From Bacillus sp. AFS059628 (GTDB lineage: Bacteria; Bacillota; Bacilli; Bacillales; Bacillaceae_G), in NCBI RefSeq assembly GCF_002571225.1, contig NZ_NVEC01000073.1, positions 1-64,000 of the forward strand: a stretch of 64,000 bases of DNA. The letters are read 5' to 3'. This document shows, one piece after another, positions 10,773 to 20,538 of the stretch. Made by a program: the position numbers and the translations under genes. Within the stretch, counting starts at the first letter, position 1. Each line of letters begins with the position of its first letter. Under the pieces are notes generated by a model. That model had not been told where the DNA came from, ran no database searches, and saw only the letters and a list, made by a program, of their open reading frames with translations.

Positions 10773-12516
10773 TTAATACAACCCCTTTTTTGCATTCGTT
10801 GTAAATCTCTTTCGGCAAGAATGGGTTCCCATCATATTTTAAAAGACTAGAAATTTTCTCGCCGTTACCAAGATTCATTTTCATAATGTTAGCAAGTTGA
10901 CCTGTTGCATTGTTTTCTACCACTACAACACGCTTCGCATTTTTCACAAGTGGATCGATTTCAGCTGTTGGGAACGGGTGAATTAAACGCACATGAGCAT
11001 GGTTTACTTTCATACCCTCTTGTTCTAAGCGCTCCATTGCTTCTTCGATCGCACCACGTGTTGAGTTAAATCCAACAAGCAATACGTCTGCTTCTTCCTG
11101 CTTAACATTTTTATAAACAGGGGTATTAAACTTCAAGTTCTCCATTTTACGGAAACGTTTGTCCATTTGATCTTTACGGTTTATTGCTGATTCAGATGGT
11201 TTACCAGTTTCATCATGTTCTACACCTGTAACATGGTGAACACCATTTTTCATACCAGGTAAAACACGTGGTGAAACGCCATCTTCTGTTACTTCATAAC
11301 GCTTGAAGTATGCTTTATTTTCACGTTCTGGTAATTCCGCTTCTAAATCAAGTTTACCACGACGAATTTCCACTTTATCTAACTTAAGTGGTTCTACCGT
11401 TTGTTTCCCTAAAGAAAGCTGTAAATCTGTTAGGAAAATAACAGGTACTTGATATTCTTCAGATAAGTTAAACGCTTCTACAATATCATAGAAAGCTTCT
11501 TCTACTGTACTTGGCGCCATTACGATTTTCGGAATTTCACCGTGCGTACCGTAAATCATCGCCATTAAATCAGACTGCTCTTGTTTCGTAGGTAACCCTG
11601 TACTTGGACCACCGCGTTGTGTATCAACAATAACTAACGGCGTTTCTGTAATACCCGCTAAACCGATCGCTTCCATCATTAAAGATAGACCTGGACCAGC
11701 AGATGCAGTTAATGTACGAACACCAGCATAGTTTGCACCGATTGCCATTGTACAAGCTGCGATTTCATCCTCAGTTTGGATTACTGTTCCGCCGACTTTT
11801 GGCAATTTTTTAATTAAGTATTCCATAATTTCAGATGCAGGTGTAATTGGATATGCAGACATAAAGCGAGCACCACCAGCTACTGCACCAAATGCAATTG
11901 CATCGTTCCCAATCATAAACATGCGCTTCTGACCATCAGCTTTTTCAAGCTGCATCATGTTTACTTTCTCACCTAGTAACTCTTTCATATATTGAGAGCC
12001 GCGCTTAATTGCGTCCATATTCTTTTGAACAACTTGCTCTCCTTTACGACCAAAGATCTCTTCAACAACATCTAAATAAGCTGTTTCCTCTAATCCTAAT
12101 ACCGCACTTGAGGCTCCAACAGCAACCATGTTTTTCATTAATGATGTACCTAATTCTGAAGCAATATCTGTAAACGGTATCACATATAGATTTACATCTG
12201 TATTGTCAGGTATTGTCGGATTAAATTTCGCATCTGCAACTACAATCCCGCCCGGACGTAGTTCGTGGAAGTTAAAATCAATTGTTTCTTGATCAAAAGC
12301 AATTAAAATATCTAAATCATCTGAGATCGCGCGTACTTCTGTTGTACTTACACGAATTTTATTATTTGTATGGCCGCCTTTAATACGTGATGAGAAGTGG
12401 CGGTAACCGTATAGATAATAACCTAATCGGTTTAATGCAATACAGAAGATCTCTCCTGTACTTTCAATTCCTTCACCTTGTTGGCCTCCAACTTTCCATG
12501 AAAGTTGACTAATCAT
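10759..12516 (-). CDS. korA: 2-oxoacid:ferredoxin oxidoreductase, alpha subunit (gamma-alpha fusion)
   Basis: Partner of korB. The first roughly 190 residues form the gamma-type domain, with GGQQGEGIEST at the N-terminus. The rest is the pyrimidine-binding alpha domain, with AYPITPASEIMEYL and a C-terminal transketolase-like part. No ferredoxin domain is present, so an external ferredoxin is needed. The 585-aa length is typical of Bacillus and archaeal two-subunit enzymes. It is the first gene of the korA-korB operon. Confidence 0.92.
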   Translation of the reverse strand: MISQLSWKVGGQQGEGIESTGEIFCIALNRLGYYLYGYRHFSSRIKGGHTNNKIRVSTTEVRAISDDLDILIAFDQETIDFNFHELRPGGIVVADAKFNPTIPDNTDVNLYVIPFTDIASELGTSLMKNMVAVGASSAVLGLEETAYLDVVEEIFGRKGEQVVQKNMDAIKRGSQYMKELLGEKVNMMQLEKADGQKRMFMIGNDAIAFGAVAGGARFMSAYPITPASEIMEYLIKKLPKVGGTVIQTEDEIAACTMAIGANYAGVRTLTASAGPGLSLMMEAIGLAGITETPLVIVDTQRGGPSTGLPTKQEQSDLMAMIYGTHGEIPKIVMAPSTVEEAFYDIVEAFNLSEEYQVPVIFLTDLQLSLGKQTVEPLKLDKVEIRRGKLDLEAELPERENKAYFKRYEVTEDGVSPRVLPGMKNGVHHVTGVEHDETGKPSESAINRKDQMDKRFRKMENLKFNTPVYKNVKQEEADVLLVGFNSTRGAIEEAMERLEQEGMKVNHAHVRLIHPFPTAEIDPLVKNAKRVVVVENNATGQLANIMKMNLGNGEKISSLLKYDGNPFLPKEIYNECKKGVVLNGNI

Positions 12517-12743
12517 CTCCTACACCCCTTTTGGCTGCATTCATTGTAGTGTATTTTTTTACAGTAATAGTTTAGCATTTTTTATGCAAATAAACTACAA
12601 TGGACGCAAATTATGCCTCTTCTGATTTCCCTGAATCTTTAGTATAAAGCTATTTTGTTTTTCATTCTAGTATTAGGTCTTAAAAAAAGCAATAATATCA
12701 AATGAATTAATTCTAATTTTTCTGGATTTTTAAAACAAAAATC

Positions 12744-13667
12744 TTAAAAGCCGATATGTTCAACAAAATTATCATATAAAAATCGCTCTACAGTAGATGC
12801 AGCATAGTGTTTACAAAGCTCATTCATTACATTTTCATAATCTCGATACGCTGATACATTTACAACTGTTTCTACTATCCCATCAAAATCCGAACCAAAC
12901 CCTATATTGTTCTCTCCACCTAATGAACAAATATATTCGATATGTCTTACTATATCTGCTACATTCGCTTGTTTTTCATTTGTTAGAAACTGCGGTACAA
13001 AAGTGACACCGATCATGCCATTTCGCTTTATAAGAGCTTTAAGTTGTTCATCGTTTAAATTACGTGGGTGCTTACAAAGTTTCATACAATTTGAGTGGGA
13101 AGCAATAGGATTTTTTGCAATTTCTATAACATCCCAAAAACTTCTTTCATTCAAATGAGACACATCAGTCCATACATGTAACGCATTCAGTTCTTGTACA
13201 ACATGTTTACCAGAAGTCGTTAAACCTGCCCCACGTGTCTCTAGCGCACCATCAGCTAATAGATTGGCATAATTCCATGTTAGTCCAAAAGAACGTACTC
13301 CTAGGCGATACAACAACCGTAATTTCATTGCATCTTTTCCAATTGCTTCGCATCCTTCTAGGGTTAATATCGCTCCAATTTCGTTCTGTTTTAACATGTT
13401 AATATCATCTTTTGTCTGAATAAACTTCACACCTGGTAGGGATAAAATTTCATTATAAAAAATATCTACCATTTGCAATGCTACTTCAAATCGGTTTTCA
13501 TATGCCACTGTTTCTGGCACATATATAGCAAAACATTGTATACTTCCTTTTCTGTTCTTTAACTGTTCAAATGTAATATGTAATTGCGAATCATGTTTAA
13601 AATCCTTTTTCCCTTGTGCACTCCATAACTGAAGAAGCACATCACAATGAGCATCAAAAATTTTCAT
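12744..13667 (-). CDS. membrane-dipeptidase-family (M19) peptidase
   Basis: A zinc-dependent dipeptidase of peptidase family M19 (renal dipeptidase-like). Metal-binding motifs are visible in order: FDAHCD at the N-terminus, the bridging Glu in LTLEGCEAIG, DVSH, ASHSN and GFGSDFDG. I choose the ATG giving MKIFDAHCD because GGAGG lies seven bases before it, whereas an ATG six bases further upstream is too close to that site. The product is 307 aa and cytoplasmic. It stands between korA and spoVS as a single gene. The natural dipeptide substrate is unknown. Confidence 0.9.
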   Translation of the reverse strand: MKIFDAHCDVLLQLWSAQGKKDFKHDSQLHITFEQLKNRKGSIQCFAIYVPETVAYENRFEVALQMVDIFYNEILSLPGVKFIQTKDDINMLKQNEIGAILTLEGCEAIGKDAMKLRLLYRLGVRSFGLTWNYANLLADGALETRGAGLTTSGKHVVQELNALHVWTDVSHLNERSFWDVIEIAKNPIASHSNCMKLCKHPRNLNDEQLKALIKRNGMIGVTFVPQFLTNEKQANVADIVRHIEYICSLGGENNIGFGSDFDGIVETVVNVSAYRDYENVMNELCKHYAASTVERFLYDNFVEHIGF

Positions 13668-13684
13668 TTTCATTCCTCCATTAT

Positions 13685-13722
13685 AAAAACAACCTGTTTG
13701 CATACTGCAAACAGGTTGTTTA
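13685..13722 (-). terminator. terminator after spoVS
   Basis: Two perfect 15-base arms (AACAACCTGTTTGCA and its complement) enclose a three-base loop just after the spoVS stop codon, with T-rich sequence following on the minus strand. Confidence 0.85.
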
Positions 13723-13725
13723 AAC

Positions 13726-13986
13726 TTAACGAGGTTCTACAATTAATTTTATTGCTGTACGTTCTTCCCCATCAATCATGATATCCGTAAACGCTGGGAT
13801 ACAAATCAGGTCCAAACCACTAGGCGCTACAAATCCTCTTGCAATTGCTACTGCCTTTACCGCTTGGTTCAATGCACCTGCACCAATGGCTTGAATTTCT
13901 GCTGTTCCGCGTTCGCGAATAACACCTGCAAGTGCACCAGCTACAGAATTAGGGACCGACGTTGCTTTAACTTTTAATATTTCCAT
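13726..13986 (-). CDS. spoVS: stage V sporulation protein S
   Basis: SpoVS is a small Alba-like protein needed for spore coat completion and affecting septation in B. subtilis. The start MEILKVKATSVPNSVAGALA gives 86 aa, the exact family length. GGAGGA lies upstream, and longer in-frame extensions have no support. The Gly/Ala-rich body is very strongly conserved among Bacillus species. A sigma-H-like promoter is visible upstream (separate entry) and a strong terminator follows, so it is a monocistronic early sporulation gene. Confidence 0.97.
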   Translation of the reverse strand: MEILKVKATSVPNSVAGALAGVIRERGTAEIQAIGAGALNQAVKAVAIARGFVAPSGLDLICIPAFTDIMIDGEERTAIKLIVEPR

Positions 13987-14042
13987 TCCGCGTTTCCTCC
14001 TCGTTTCTATAAAAAGTATTAGCAATTATTTCACTTTAACTT

Positions 14043-14073
14043 ATATTCACGAGGAATGACACGTATTCCTGCT
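14043..14073 (-). promoter_or_regulatory. sigma-H-like promoter of spoVS
   Basis: Read on the minus strand, AGCAGGAATA fits the sigma-H -35 consensus (RnAGGAwWW). GTGAATAT fits the -10 (RnnGAATwW), with 13 bases between. SpoVS transcription is sigma-H dependent in B. subtilis, so the match has functional sense. Position upstream of the spoVS ribosome binding site is appropriate. Confidence 0.7.
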
Positions 14074-14134
14074 AAATTTCTGTAATTTTTCTAAAAAATT
14101 AAAAAATAATAACTTATCTAAATTTTAACAGAGA

Positions 14135-14929
14135 TTACTCAAAAAATGGTTGGTCATCATTAATTAAGATACGCTCAATTTTCTTAGCTTTTCCTGTATT
14201 AGGATCCACATCAATTAGCACTGCGCTTAATTGTGTTCTACCATTTGTCACTTCAAATCGCACTGGTAAGTTTGTTAAAAACTTCTTCAATACTGCTTCT
14301 CGGTCCATGCCTAAAATTCCATCGTACGGTCCTGTCATACCAACATCTGTAATATATGCCGTCCCGCTTGGTAAAATACGATTATCTGCTGTAGGAACAT
14401 GCGTATGTGTACCTACTACCGCTGTAGCACGACCATCTACATACCAACCTAACGCTTGTTTTTCACTTGTAGTTTCCGCATGGAAATCAACAAAGATAAT
14501 ATTCGTACGTTTTTTCGCAATGTTAATTAATTCATCCACTTTACGGAATGGACAATCAATTGGAGGAAGGAATGTACGTCCTTGTAAGTTAATAACTGCA
14601 ACTTCTGTTCCATTACAGTTCACAAAAATAAGCCCTTTTCCTGGAGTTCCTTCTGGGAAGTTAGCTGGTCTTGCAAGATATTTTGCATCATCGATGAATT
14701 CAAATACTTCACGGTTATCCCAAGCGTGGTTTCCAAGTGTAACTGCTTGCGCCCCACACTCTAAAAAGTTTCGATATATTTTTTCTGTAATTCCACGGCC
14801 ACCTGCTGCGTTTTCTCCATTAATGATTGTTACTGTAGGTGTATATTTTTTCTTTAATGCCGGTACGTATTGTTGAATCATACCTCTACCAGGAGATCCT
14901 ACTACATCCCCAACAAATAATATTCTCAT
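14135..14929 (-). CDS. ymdB: YmdB family metallophosphodiesterase
   Basis: YmdB is a dinuclear metal phosphodiesterase that hydrolyses 2',3'-cyclic nucleotides and influences biofilm versus motility states in B. subtilis. Metal-site motifs are visible: FVGDVVGSPGR, NGENAAGG, LGNHAWDNRE, DFHAETTSEK and VGTHTHVPTAD. The start MRILFVGD gives the standard 264 aa; the nine residues upstream in frame are unsupported. It sits directly downstream of rny, as in related genomes, and may be co-transcribed with it by read-through. Confidence 0.95.
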   Translation of the reverse strand: MRILFVGDVVGSPGRGMIQQYVPALKKKYTPTVTIINGENAAGGRGITEKIYRNFLECGAQAVTLGNHAWDNREVFEFIDDAKYLARPANFPEGTPGKGLIFVNCNGTEVAVINLQGRTFLPPIDCPFRKVDELINIAKKRTNIIFVDFHAETTSEKQALGWYVDGRATAVVGTHTHVPTADNRILPSGTAYITDVGMTGPYDGILGMDREAVLKKFLTNLPVRFEVTNGRTQLSAVLIDVDPNTGKAKKIERILINDDQPFFE

Positions 14930-15066
14930 ATGTCTTACCCTTTCTATGTACTGCATTTTTTATTGCTATAGCATTAAGTAAATTCCTTATAATATGTTTA
15001 TTATAAGTTTGTTTCACTTTTATGCTATATAACTAACTGTCTTTATTTTATCCAATTCCAACACAA

Positions 15067-15098
15067 AAAAATAAAGTGGTGTTTCACCACTTTATTTT
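15067..15098 (-). terminator. terminator overlapping the rny stop codon
   Basis: AAATAAAGTGGTG and CACCACTTTATTT pair around TTT, with a poly-T tail on the minus strand. The right arm covers the end of rny. Confidence 0.8.
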
Positions 15099-16654
15099 GC
15101 ATATTCCACTGCACGTGTTTCACGAATAACCGTTACTTTAATATGTCCTGGGTAATCCAGTTCATTTTCAATACGTTTTCGGATATCACGAGCTAAACGA
15201 TGAGCTTCTAAATCATCGATTGTATCTGGTTTTACCAAAATACGAACTTCACGTCCTGCTTGAATTGCAAATGATTTTTCAACGCCTTCATAAGACTCTG
15301 AAATCTCTTCTAACTTTTCAAGACGACGAATATAGTTTTCAAGTGTTTCACTACGAGCTCCCGGTCTTGCAGCTGATAATGCATCTGCTGCTGCAACTAA
15401 AACTGCAATGATAGAAGTTGGCTCTGTGTCTCCGTGGTGAGATGCAATACTGTTTATAACTACAGGATGCTCTTTATATTTCGTTGCGAGTTCAACACCA
15501 ATTTCAACGTGGCTACCTTCTACTTCATGGTCAATCGCTTTACCGATATCATGTAATAGACCAGCACGTCTTGCTAGTTTTTCATCCTCACCAAGCTCTG
15601 CTGCCATAAGTCCAGTTAAATATGCCACTTCCATAGAGTGTTTTAAGACGTTTTGCCCATAACTTGTACGGTATTTCAAACGACCTAAAATCTTAATTAA
15701 ATCTGGATGTAATCCGTGAACACCCACTTCAAACGTTGTTTGCTCTCCGACTTCGCGAATATACTCGTCCACTTCACGTCTTGATTTTTCGACCATCTCT
15801 TCAATACGCGCTGGGTGAATACGTCCGTCCTGTACTAGTTTATCAAGAGCGATACGAGCTGTTTCACGACGAATTGGGTCGAATCCAGATAGGATAACCG
15901 CTTCTGGTGTATCATCGATAATTAGGTCAATACCTGTTAACGTTTCTAACGTACGAATATTTCGACCTTCACGTCCGATAATACGTCCCTTCATTTCGTC
16001 ATTTGGAAGATTTACAACCGAAACGGTTGTTTCAGCAACATGATCAGCTGCACATCTCTGCATTGCAAGAGATAAAATCTCTTTTGCTTTCTTATCTGCT
16101 TCTTCTTTCGCACGAACTTCACTTTCTTTTACCATTACGGCAATTTCATGAGAAACTTCACTTTCTACTTTACCAAGAATAATTGCTTTCGCTTGTTCGC
16201 GTGTCAGATTGGAAATGCGCTCTAATTCTGTTTGTTGCTTTTGAACTAACTCTCCCACTTTGCTTTCCAACTCTTCAATCTGTTGTTGTCTCGCTACAAG
16301 AGAATCCTCTTTCTTTTCTAACTGTAGCTCGCGTTTATCGAGCGTTTCGTCTTTACGATCAAGGTTCTCTTCTTTTTGCATTAAACGATTTTCTTGTTTT
16401 TGTAATTCGCTTCTACGGTCACGAATTTCTAATTCAGCTTCTGTACGAAGTGTATGAATTTCATCCTTTGCTTCTAAAAGCGCTTCTTTCTTAAGTGCTT
16501 CAGCCTCACGATTCGCTTCGTCTAGAATACGTTTCGCTTCATTGGCTGCACCATTAATCTTCGCTTCAGCAATAGACTTTCGAACAAAAAAGCCAACAAC
16601 TGCACCGACTGTTGCAAGCAAAATGGAGATGAGTATCCAAACTGTACTACTCAT
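15092..16654 (-). CDS. rny: ribonuclease Y
   Basis: RNase Y is the membrane-anchored endoribonuclease that initiates mRNA decay. From N to C: a single transmembrane helix (about residues 4-24), a long charged coiled coil (30-190), a KH domain with [15 protein letters not shown], and an HD domain with [12 protein letters not shown]. The start [10 protein letters not shown] gives 520 aa, the family length. The in-frame upstream extension runs into the leader and is not supported. A clear sigma-A promoter lies about 210 bases upstream. The partner regulator gene ricA is in the same window. Confidence 0.97.
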
Positions 16655-17135
16655 GATTTCACCTCCCCTTGCTATGAATGAAAAAAGACTGTCGGCATGT
16701 ACATTGAATACCAACATACAGCAAAGACCGTCGTCCCGCTTTTTTAAGGGACTTTCTTCATTTCACAATTAAAATGTCATATTATTATTTCGGCAAGATT
16801 TAAGTCTTACTCCGAATATTACTTCTCTTCTTGAGAAGAGTGTTTCGTATATAAGAAAAAATATACATTCTCATTGTATCTATCGCAATTTTCATTGTCA
16901 AGCGTTGTCTACTTTTACTTTCTTTACCTTCAGCCCTAATTCATATATGAATTTAAAAAGCAGACAGCATATTATCCTGGAAAACCTTAGTAAATTCCAG
17001 TTTATTCATGTAAAACGTGCATATATCCCTCTTTATACATAATCTTTTAGGTGGATTAAATATTTTACCTCCAACGATATACAACGCTTTCATAATGATA
17101 CAAAAATAAAAGACACGAAGCCGTGTCTTTTATTT
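16655..17135. other. leader of rny and intergenic region to recA
   Basis: No gene is seen here. The left part is the roughly 210-base 5' leader of rny. A sigma-A promoter lies near 16,873-16,901, and the recA terminator is at the right end. The leader has a T-run near 16,684 on the minus strand but no stem good enough to call an attenuator. Confidence 0.5.
16873..16901 (-). promoter_or_regulatory. sigma-A promoter of rny
   Basis: On the minus strand a perfect -35 TTGACA is followed after 17 bases by TACAAT as -10. It is the only promoter of this quality between recA and rny and would give a leader of about 210 bases. Confidence 0.8.
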
Positions 17136-17137
17136 TT
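17102..17137 (-). terminator. terminator after recA
   Basis: Two perfect 16-base arms (AAAAATAAAAGACACG and its complement) enclose AAGC and overlap the recA stop codon. The minus-strand T-run follows directly. Confidence 0.85.
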
Positions 17138-18494
17138 AATCAAGAAGATTTGGATCTTCCATACCTTCAGCACCAGAATCTTCGCTAATTCCGTGATGCT
17201 CACGAATAAAGAAGGCAATTTCTTCTCTTAAATCCGTATTTTCTTTTAAGAACTGCTTTGAATTTTCACGACCTTGTCCTAAGCGTTCTTCATTATAAGA
17301 GTACCAAGCACCACTCTTTTGAACGATATCAAGTTCAGAAGCCATATCTAAGATTTCGCCTTCTCTTGAAATACCTTCTCCGTACATAATATCAACTTCA
17401 GCAACACGGAATGGTGGTGCCACTTTATTTTTAACTACTTTTACTTTTGTTTTATTACCAACGATGTCGTTACCTTGCTTTAATTGCTCCGCACGACGTA
17501 CTTCAAGACGAACAGTTGAATAGAATTTCAACGCACGACCACCTGGAGTTGTTTCTGGCACTATCTATAGATTTTCCATCTCTATAGTCCGGACTATCTC
17601 TTCATCTCTTTACAGAGAGCCTTGCACTTCCAGCAGTAGCCTATCATCTGCCGTACCCTACTCAGTTAACTAAAAGTCCTTTTCGGTAGTCTCTACACCT
17701 TCCCCATATAAATATGGAGCTTGGCACGGTATTACCCTAAATAATGGTGGGCTTCACCGTTAGCAACTATATGAATAGTTACACCCTTAGGCAATAAGGT
17801 TCACAAGGTTTTTTAACATGCTATCACTAGCAAGGGAAACCCATGGTAAACTCCTTAATCTTTACGATTAAGCAACTTGTAGTTGATTTCCGAACATAAC
17901 CCCAACTTTTTCACGAATTTGGTTAATAAAGATTGCGATTGTTTTTGATTTATTGATTGCACCTGAAAGTTTACGAAGTGCTTGAGACATTAAACGAGCT
18001 TGTAGACCTACGTGTGAGTCACCCATGTCTCCTTCGATCTCAGCTTTCGGTACAAGAGCTGCTACAGAGTCAATTACGATAATATCAACCGCACCACTTC
18101 GTACAAGTGCTTCTGCGATTTCTAAACCTTGCTCCCCTGTATCAGGTTGTGATAGTAGTAATTCATCGATGTTAACACCTAATTTTTGTGCATATACAGG
18201 ATCCATTGCATGCTCTGCATCAATGAACGCTGCTTGTCCACCTTGACGTTGTACTTCTGCAATTGCATGTAATGAAACTGTTGTTTTACCTGAACTTTCA
18301 GGTCCGTAAATTTCGATAATACGGCCGCGTGGGTATCCGCCTACCCCTAGTGCCACATCAAGTGCTAAAGAACCACTAGAAACTGTAGAAACTCTACGCT
18401 CCGCTTGTTCTCCTAATTTCATAATTGAACCTTTACCGAATTGCTTCTCTATTTGTTTTAACGCCATATCTAACGCTGCTTGACGATCACTCAT
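17136..18494 (-). CDS. recA: recombinase RecA, gene split by a group I intron
   Basis: RecA catalyses homologous strand exchange and triggers LexA cleavage in the SOS response. Exon 1 is 18494-17886 (203 codons) and exon 2 is 17558-17136. Joining them gives an uninterrupted 343-aa RecA, the usual B. cereus group length. Exon 1 holds the Walker [10 protein letters not shown], the Walker B region and the L1 loop. The junction falls in [17 protein letters not shown], inside the highly conserved segment around L2. Without splicing, translation would run seven codons into the intron and stop. A LexA box and promoter precede it. Gene prediction will tend to call two broken recA genes here. Confidence 0.96.
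17559..17885 (-). ncRNA. group I self-splicing intron in recA (327 nt)
   Basis: The boundaries are set by restoring the RecA frame. The 5' exon ends in T, and the intron ends in G, as group I splicing requires. Core elements are visible on the minus strand: TAATACCGTGCCAAGCT (Q-like), GTGTAGAGACTACCG (R-like) and GAAGAGATAGTCCG (S-like). There is no homing endonuclease frame. A group I intron at this place in recA is known from Bacillus anthracis and relatives, so this is the same element with high likelihood. Confidence 0.95.
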
Positions 18495-18527
18495 TCAAAA
18501 TTCCTCCTTAACTGAATTGCTAATCTT

Positions 18528-18578
18528 ATTATACCTATTTTCAATTCAATTTGCCAACAAAAATCGAACATTTATTCG
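18528..18578 (-). promoter_or_regulatory. recA promoter with LexA (SOS) box
   Basis: On the minus strand the palindrome CGAATAAATGTTCG (18565-18578) matches the Bacillus LexA box CGAACnnnnGTTCG with one mismatch. It is directly followed by a -35-like TTGGCA (18552-18557), an 18-base spacer and TATAAT (18528-18533). LexA bound here would block polymerase at recA, consistent with SOS control. Confidence 0.8.
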
Positions 18579-18620
18579 ATTTTTTTATTTTCCATTAAAT
18601 AAAACTGCATTTAACCATAA

Positions 18621-18658
18621 AAAAAGCTAAAAGAGACTTATATCTCTTCTAGCTTTTT
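18621..18658 (-). terminator. terminator after cinA
   Basis: AAAAAGCTAAAAGAGA and TCTCTTCTAGCTTTTT form a long stem with one mismatch that overlaps the cinA stop, followed by poly-T on the minus strand. Confidence 0.75.
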
Positions 18659-19876
18659 ATACAAATGATAAAACCCATATTTTACTGAGCGTTCTCTAAT
18701 TTGTTGACGACTTCCGCTTAAATTAAGAGGAAAGACTACAGTTGGTTCATCTTTAATTGCCAATCCAACAAATACTGTTCCTGGCTCTTTATGTTCTGAA
18801 GCACCTGGTCCTGCTACCCCAGTGAAACTAATTCCGATATCCGCTTTTAATAATTCTTTAACATTTTCAGCAAGATAACGAGCACACTCTTTACTAACAG
18901 CACCGTCAGTAGACAACACTTCCTCAGGTACATGTAAAACATGTTGCTTCACATCATTATGATAACAAATGACACCGCCTTTAAATATTGAAGACACACC
19001 AGCACTTTCTGTTACTTGATTACCGAAGAGACCACCTGTTAAACTTTCTGCACATGCTAAAGTTAATTCTTTTTTCTTCAATAACTCTATCGCCTTATCA
19101 TGCAGAAACTCTTGGTCATATCCGTAGAAAAATTCTCCTACTCTTTCTAAAATCAAATCTTCTGTATGCTGAATGAGCTTCGCCGCTTCATCAGCCTTTT
19201 GATGCTTGGCAGTTAAACGTAATGTCACTTCTCCATCATTTGCAAGAGGGGCGATTGTCGGATTCGTTTGTCCATCAATTAAATCTTGAACTTTCACTTC
19301 TAATTGAGATTCCCCAATCCCGAAGAAGCGCAGCACACGAGAATAAATGTTTTCTCCTGTTGTAAAGTTACGTAAAAAAGGCTCTACATAACTTACATAC
19401 ATCGGCTTCATTTCTTTCGGTGGCCCTGGTAATAAAATATAAACTTTTCCGTTCTTATTTAACCCCATACCAGGTGCCATACCATGATCATTCGCAAATA
19501 CAGTCGCTCCATCCAAAACGAGCGCCTGCTTTTTATTATTCTCCGTGAACTCGCGACCTGTACGCTTAAAGTAATCGCTTATTGATGCTAATGCCTGTTC
19601 ATCATACACTAGCTCTCCACCCAAACTAGAAGATATCGTTTCTTTCGTCAAATCATCTTTTGTCGGGCCTAATCCACCTGTAAAAATAAGCATGTCCGCA
19701 CGTTTTTCCGCAACTTCAATCGCCTGCTGTAATCGTGTGTTATTATCCCCAACTACAGTATGGCAGTATACATTAATGCCGATTGAAGCTAACTTTTCAG
19801 ATAAAAACTGGGCATTTGTATTTGCAATTTGTCCAAGTAATAATTCCGTTCCAACCGCAATAATCTCCGCATTCAT
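18638..19876 (-). CDS. cinA: CinA family competence/damage-inducible protein
   Basis: CinA-type proteins combine an N-terminal MoaB-like domain (about 1-170; [14 protein letters not shown]), in related enzymes an ADP-ribose pyrophosphatase, with a C-terminal CinA domain. The C-terminal domain is often a nicotinamide mononucleotide deamidase ([16 protein letters not shown]). The 412-aa length is normal. It lies directly upstream of recA in the same direction, the conserved arrangement that gave the family its competence link. A separate terminator means recA is not strictly dependent on it. It starts about 20 bases after pgsA. Confidence 0.93.
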   Translation of the reverse strand: MNAEIIAVGTELLLGQIANTNAQFLSEKLASIGINVYCHTVVGDNNTRLQQAIEVAEKRADMLIFTGGLGPTKDDLTKETISSSLGGELVYDEQALASISDYFKRTGREFTENNKKQALVLDGATVFANDHGMAPGMGLNKNGKVYILLPGPPKEMKPMYVSYVEPFLRNFTTGENIYSRVLRFFGIGESQLEVKVQDLIDGQTNPTIAPLANDGEVTLRLTAKHQKADEAAKLIQHTEDLILERVGEFFYGYDQEFLHDKAIELLKKKELTLACAESLTGGLFGNQVTESAGVSSIFKGGVICYHNDVKQHVLHVPEEVLSTDGAVSKECARYLAENVKELLKADIGISFTGVAGPGASEHKEPGTVFVGLAIKDEPTVVFPLNLSGSRQQIRERSVKYGFYHLYKKLEEI

Positions 19877-19896
19877 CCCAATTCCCCCATAAACTT

Positions 19897-20475
19897 CTAT
19901 TTTGAGTTTACAAAAGCAGCTCTATTTTTCCAGAAATAATCCCATCCTGAAATAACAGTAAAAATTAATGCAATCCATATAAAGATGTCAGCTACCGGAA
20001 TATGGATTAAATTTAAAGGTACATCGTGTAATAAATATGCTGCAATCGCGATAATTTGTGTCCATGTCTTAATCTTACCTAGCTGATTTGCTGCAACTAC
20101 TTCTCCTGTTCCAGCAAGTACTAGACGTAAACCAGTTACCGCAAACTCACGGCTTATAATGATAATAACAATCCAAGCTGGTACGTATTGCATTTCCACT
20201 AACGTGATAAGTGCAGCTGAAACAAGTAATTTATCAGCTAATGGGTCAAGGAACTTCCCTAAATTCGTTACAAGATTATATTTTCTTGCGTAATGTCCAT
20301 CAATCCAATCTGTAGCCGAAGCAACAATAAAGATAAGTGCTCCTACTAAATGTTGAATTGGTAAATCAACATCACCAATTGTGTATGAACCCCAATCAAA
20401 GGGTGCTAACATAATTACCATAAAAATTGGAATTAAGAAGATTCTAGATATTGTAATTTTATTTGGTAAATTCAC
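19897..20475 (-). CDS. pgsA: CDP-diacylglycerol-glycerol-3-phosphate 3-phosphatidyltransferase
   Basis: PgsA makes phosphatidylglycerolphosphate, the committed step to phosphatidylglycerol and cardiolipin, in the cytoplasmic membrane. The CDP-alcohol phosphotransferase signature is complete: [12 protein letters not shown] followed by [10 protein letters not shown]. Several hydrophobic helices cover the rest of the 192 aa. It is in a row with the RodZ-like gene upstream and cinA downstream, with short gaps consistent with an operon. Confidence 0.96.
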   Translation of the reverse strand: MNLPNKITISRIFLIPIFMVIMLAPFDWGSYTIGDVDLPIQHLVGALIFIVASATDWIDGHYARKYNLVTNLGKFLDPLADKLLVSAALITLVEMQYVPAWIVIIIISREFAVTGLRLVLAGTGEVVAANQLGKIKTWTQIIAIAAYLLHDVPLNLIHIPVADIFIWIALIFTVISGWDYFWKNRAAFVNSK

Positions 20476-20538
20476 AGCTATTCCTCCATCATATCAAAAA
20501 CATTTGTTCATTGAAAAAAGTCATCGAAGCGATGACTG

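Noticed and set aside
16655-16760. Attenuator in the rny leader
   Set aside because: There is a T-run near 16,684 (minus strand), but no good stem precedes it.
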